DNA of 64,000 bases from Cryptomeria japonica. Its lineage: Eukaryota; Streptophyta; Pinopsida; Cupressales; Cupressaceae. The translations under genes were made by a program, and so were the position numbers. Where the stretch lies: the NCBI RefSeq assembly GCF_030272615.1, contig NC_081412.1, forward strand, positions 541,900,335 to 541,964,334. Reading direction: 5' to 3'. Within the stretch, counting starts at the first letter, position 1, and each line of letters begins with the position of its first letter. Below the pieces are notes generated by a model. That model saw nothing but the letters and a program-made list of their open reading frames with translations. It made no database searches and was not told where the DNA came from. Shown in pieces: positions 62,820-64,000 of the stretch.

Positions 62820-64000
62820 TTGCAACATCACTATGGTTTAAAGGTTTAATGGTTTTGAATTTCACCGTTAATGTTTAAGGGTTTCATTTCACCATTAATG
62901 TTTCAAGGGTTCAAGGGTTCAAGTGTTTCAATTCTTTTGGTTGATTGTTAATGTATAAGGGGTTTGTGGGTTTAAATGTTCATTTCATTTACGGATTCAC
63001 TGGATTTACGCTATTAATTTCACATTTACTGACAAAAGGGTTTGACGGCTTTAAAAAGGTTTAAATGTTGGCTTTAAAATTCACATTTACTGTCAAAAGG
63101 GTTTGACGGCTTTTCAGTGTTTCACTGTTAATGTAAAAGGGTTCACATTTTCAGCTTTATTGGAAATTGGGTTTCCAGGTTTCAATGTTGGCTTTAAAAT
63201 TCACATTTACTGTCAAAAGGGTTTGATGGCTTTTCAGTGTTTCACCGTTAATGTAAAAGGGTTCACATTTTTAGTTTTATTGTAAATTGGGTTTCCAAGT
63301 TTCGATGTTGGCTTTAAAATTCACTTTTAAATCTTCCATTTTAGAAGGGGTTAATTCCATGCTCCATTGTCTTCCCTCTCAGAGGATTTAAATCAATGCA
63401 ACCACTTTGAATCAACTCCTTTGGTTTCAATTTCAATGCCGAACTGTAAATGTATAGGGTTCACATTTTCACTTTTATTGTCCAATGTGTTTGATGGTTT
63501 CCAACTTCACTTGATTATTGGATTCACTTGATTCATTATGGGATTGACCTCATTCATTGTGGGATTCACTTCATTGTTTTAGGGTTCACTGTTAAAGTGA
63601 TTCGGATTGCACATCTATGAAGTGTTCATTTTCATATGGTTTACATCTTCACTATTCTAAAAACAATATTGTCGCGGTGTATAAATCAATGTTTCAATAG
63701 TGGCTTTCAAATTAACTTTTAAATCTTCTTTTTTCTAAGGGGTTAATTCCATGACTCATTATGTTCCTTCAGTTTCAATTTCAATGTTGAACTGTTCATG
63801 TATAGGGTTCAAATTTTCACTTTTTTTGTCCAATGTGTTTGATGGTAACTTCCAACTTCACTTGATTATTGGATTCACTTCATTCATTATCTTATATGTC
63901 ACAGGGTATTGTGTTCATTCTCATGCAGTTTACATCTTCACTTTTCTAAAAAGAACATTGTCGCAAGGTATAAATCAATAAGTCATTGTGTTCATTGTCA
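62820..64000. repeat. Satellite-like TTCAC-rich tandem repeats (120 bp and about 392 bp)
   Basis: TTGGCTTTAAAATTCACATTTAC recurs at about 63069, 63189 and 63309, a period of exactly 120 bp. A longer unit containing GGGGTTAATTCCATG (63347 and 63739) and CCAATGTGTTTGATGG repeats at about 392 bp. The whole stretch is built from degenerate TTCACATTT, GGGTTCAC and TTGATGG words and runs to the end of the window. Confidence 0.85.

Overview
The window looks like land-plant nuclear DNA from a large, repeat-rich genome. It holds nested LTR retrotransposons, a plant mobile domain gene, plant-type TATA boxes and very low gene density. A gymnosperm or similarly large genome is my best guess, but the sequence alone does not fix the species. 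I see no tRNA, rRNA, CRISPR array or bacterial-type gene, and no clearly intact host gene.

Layout: 1-8.0 kb is non-coding repeat territory. It has a 235-bp tandem repeat, two ~1-kb direct repeats (2299-3305 and 5995-7054) with a (TG)n tract in one and an (AT)n tract at the same place in the other, a 30-bp perfect palindrome, and a cluster of TTATCCC/GGGATAA motifs in alternating orientation. At 8.5-13.4 kb lies the first of three decayed copies of an unrecognised protein family, interrupted by a 961-bp terminal-inverted-repeat element. From 14303 to 31558 is one 17.3-kb Ty3/gypsy element of Tat type. It has 1167-bp LTRs, a tRNA-Lys-type primer site, gag, protease, RT, two RNase H domains and integrase, plus an antisense gene with a plant mobile domain between pol and the 3' LTR. 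At 32.2-32.9 kb is an unrecognised minus-strand gene with two in-frame stops and a good TATA box. From 33767 to 45221 is a Ty1/copia element with a perfect 5-bp target duplication. Its 5' LTR is split by a minus-strand Copia-derived element (34291-39059) that keeps gag and protease but has no integrase or RT.

At 46.1-51.8 kb (+) and 52.6-55.7 kb (-) are two more members of the unknown family, arranged tail to tail. The second is interrupted by a probable solo LTR, and the third carries a 46-codon coiled-coil tandem repeat. A decayed hAT-type transposase follows (57.3-60.0 kb, -), then a Copia LTR fragment near 61.2 kb and satellite-like 120-bp and 392-bp tandem repeats to the end.

Main points for a second look: (1) three divergent copies of one unknown coiled-coil family in 47 kb; (2) the same GTTAGCGCATTTG-type array upstream of gag and, inverted, upstream of the antisense plant mobile domain gene; (3) nonsense changes dominated by CAG to TAG and CGA to TGA, the mark of cytosine methylation decay.
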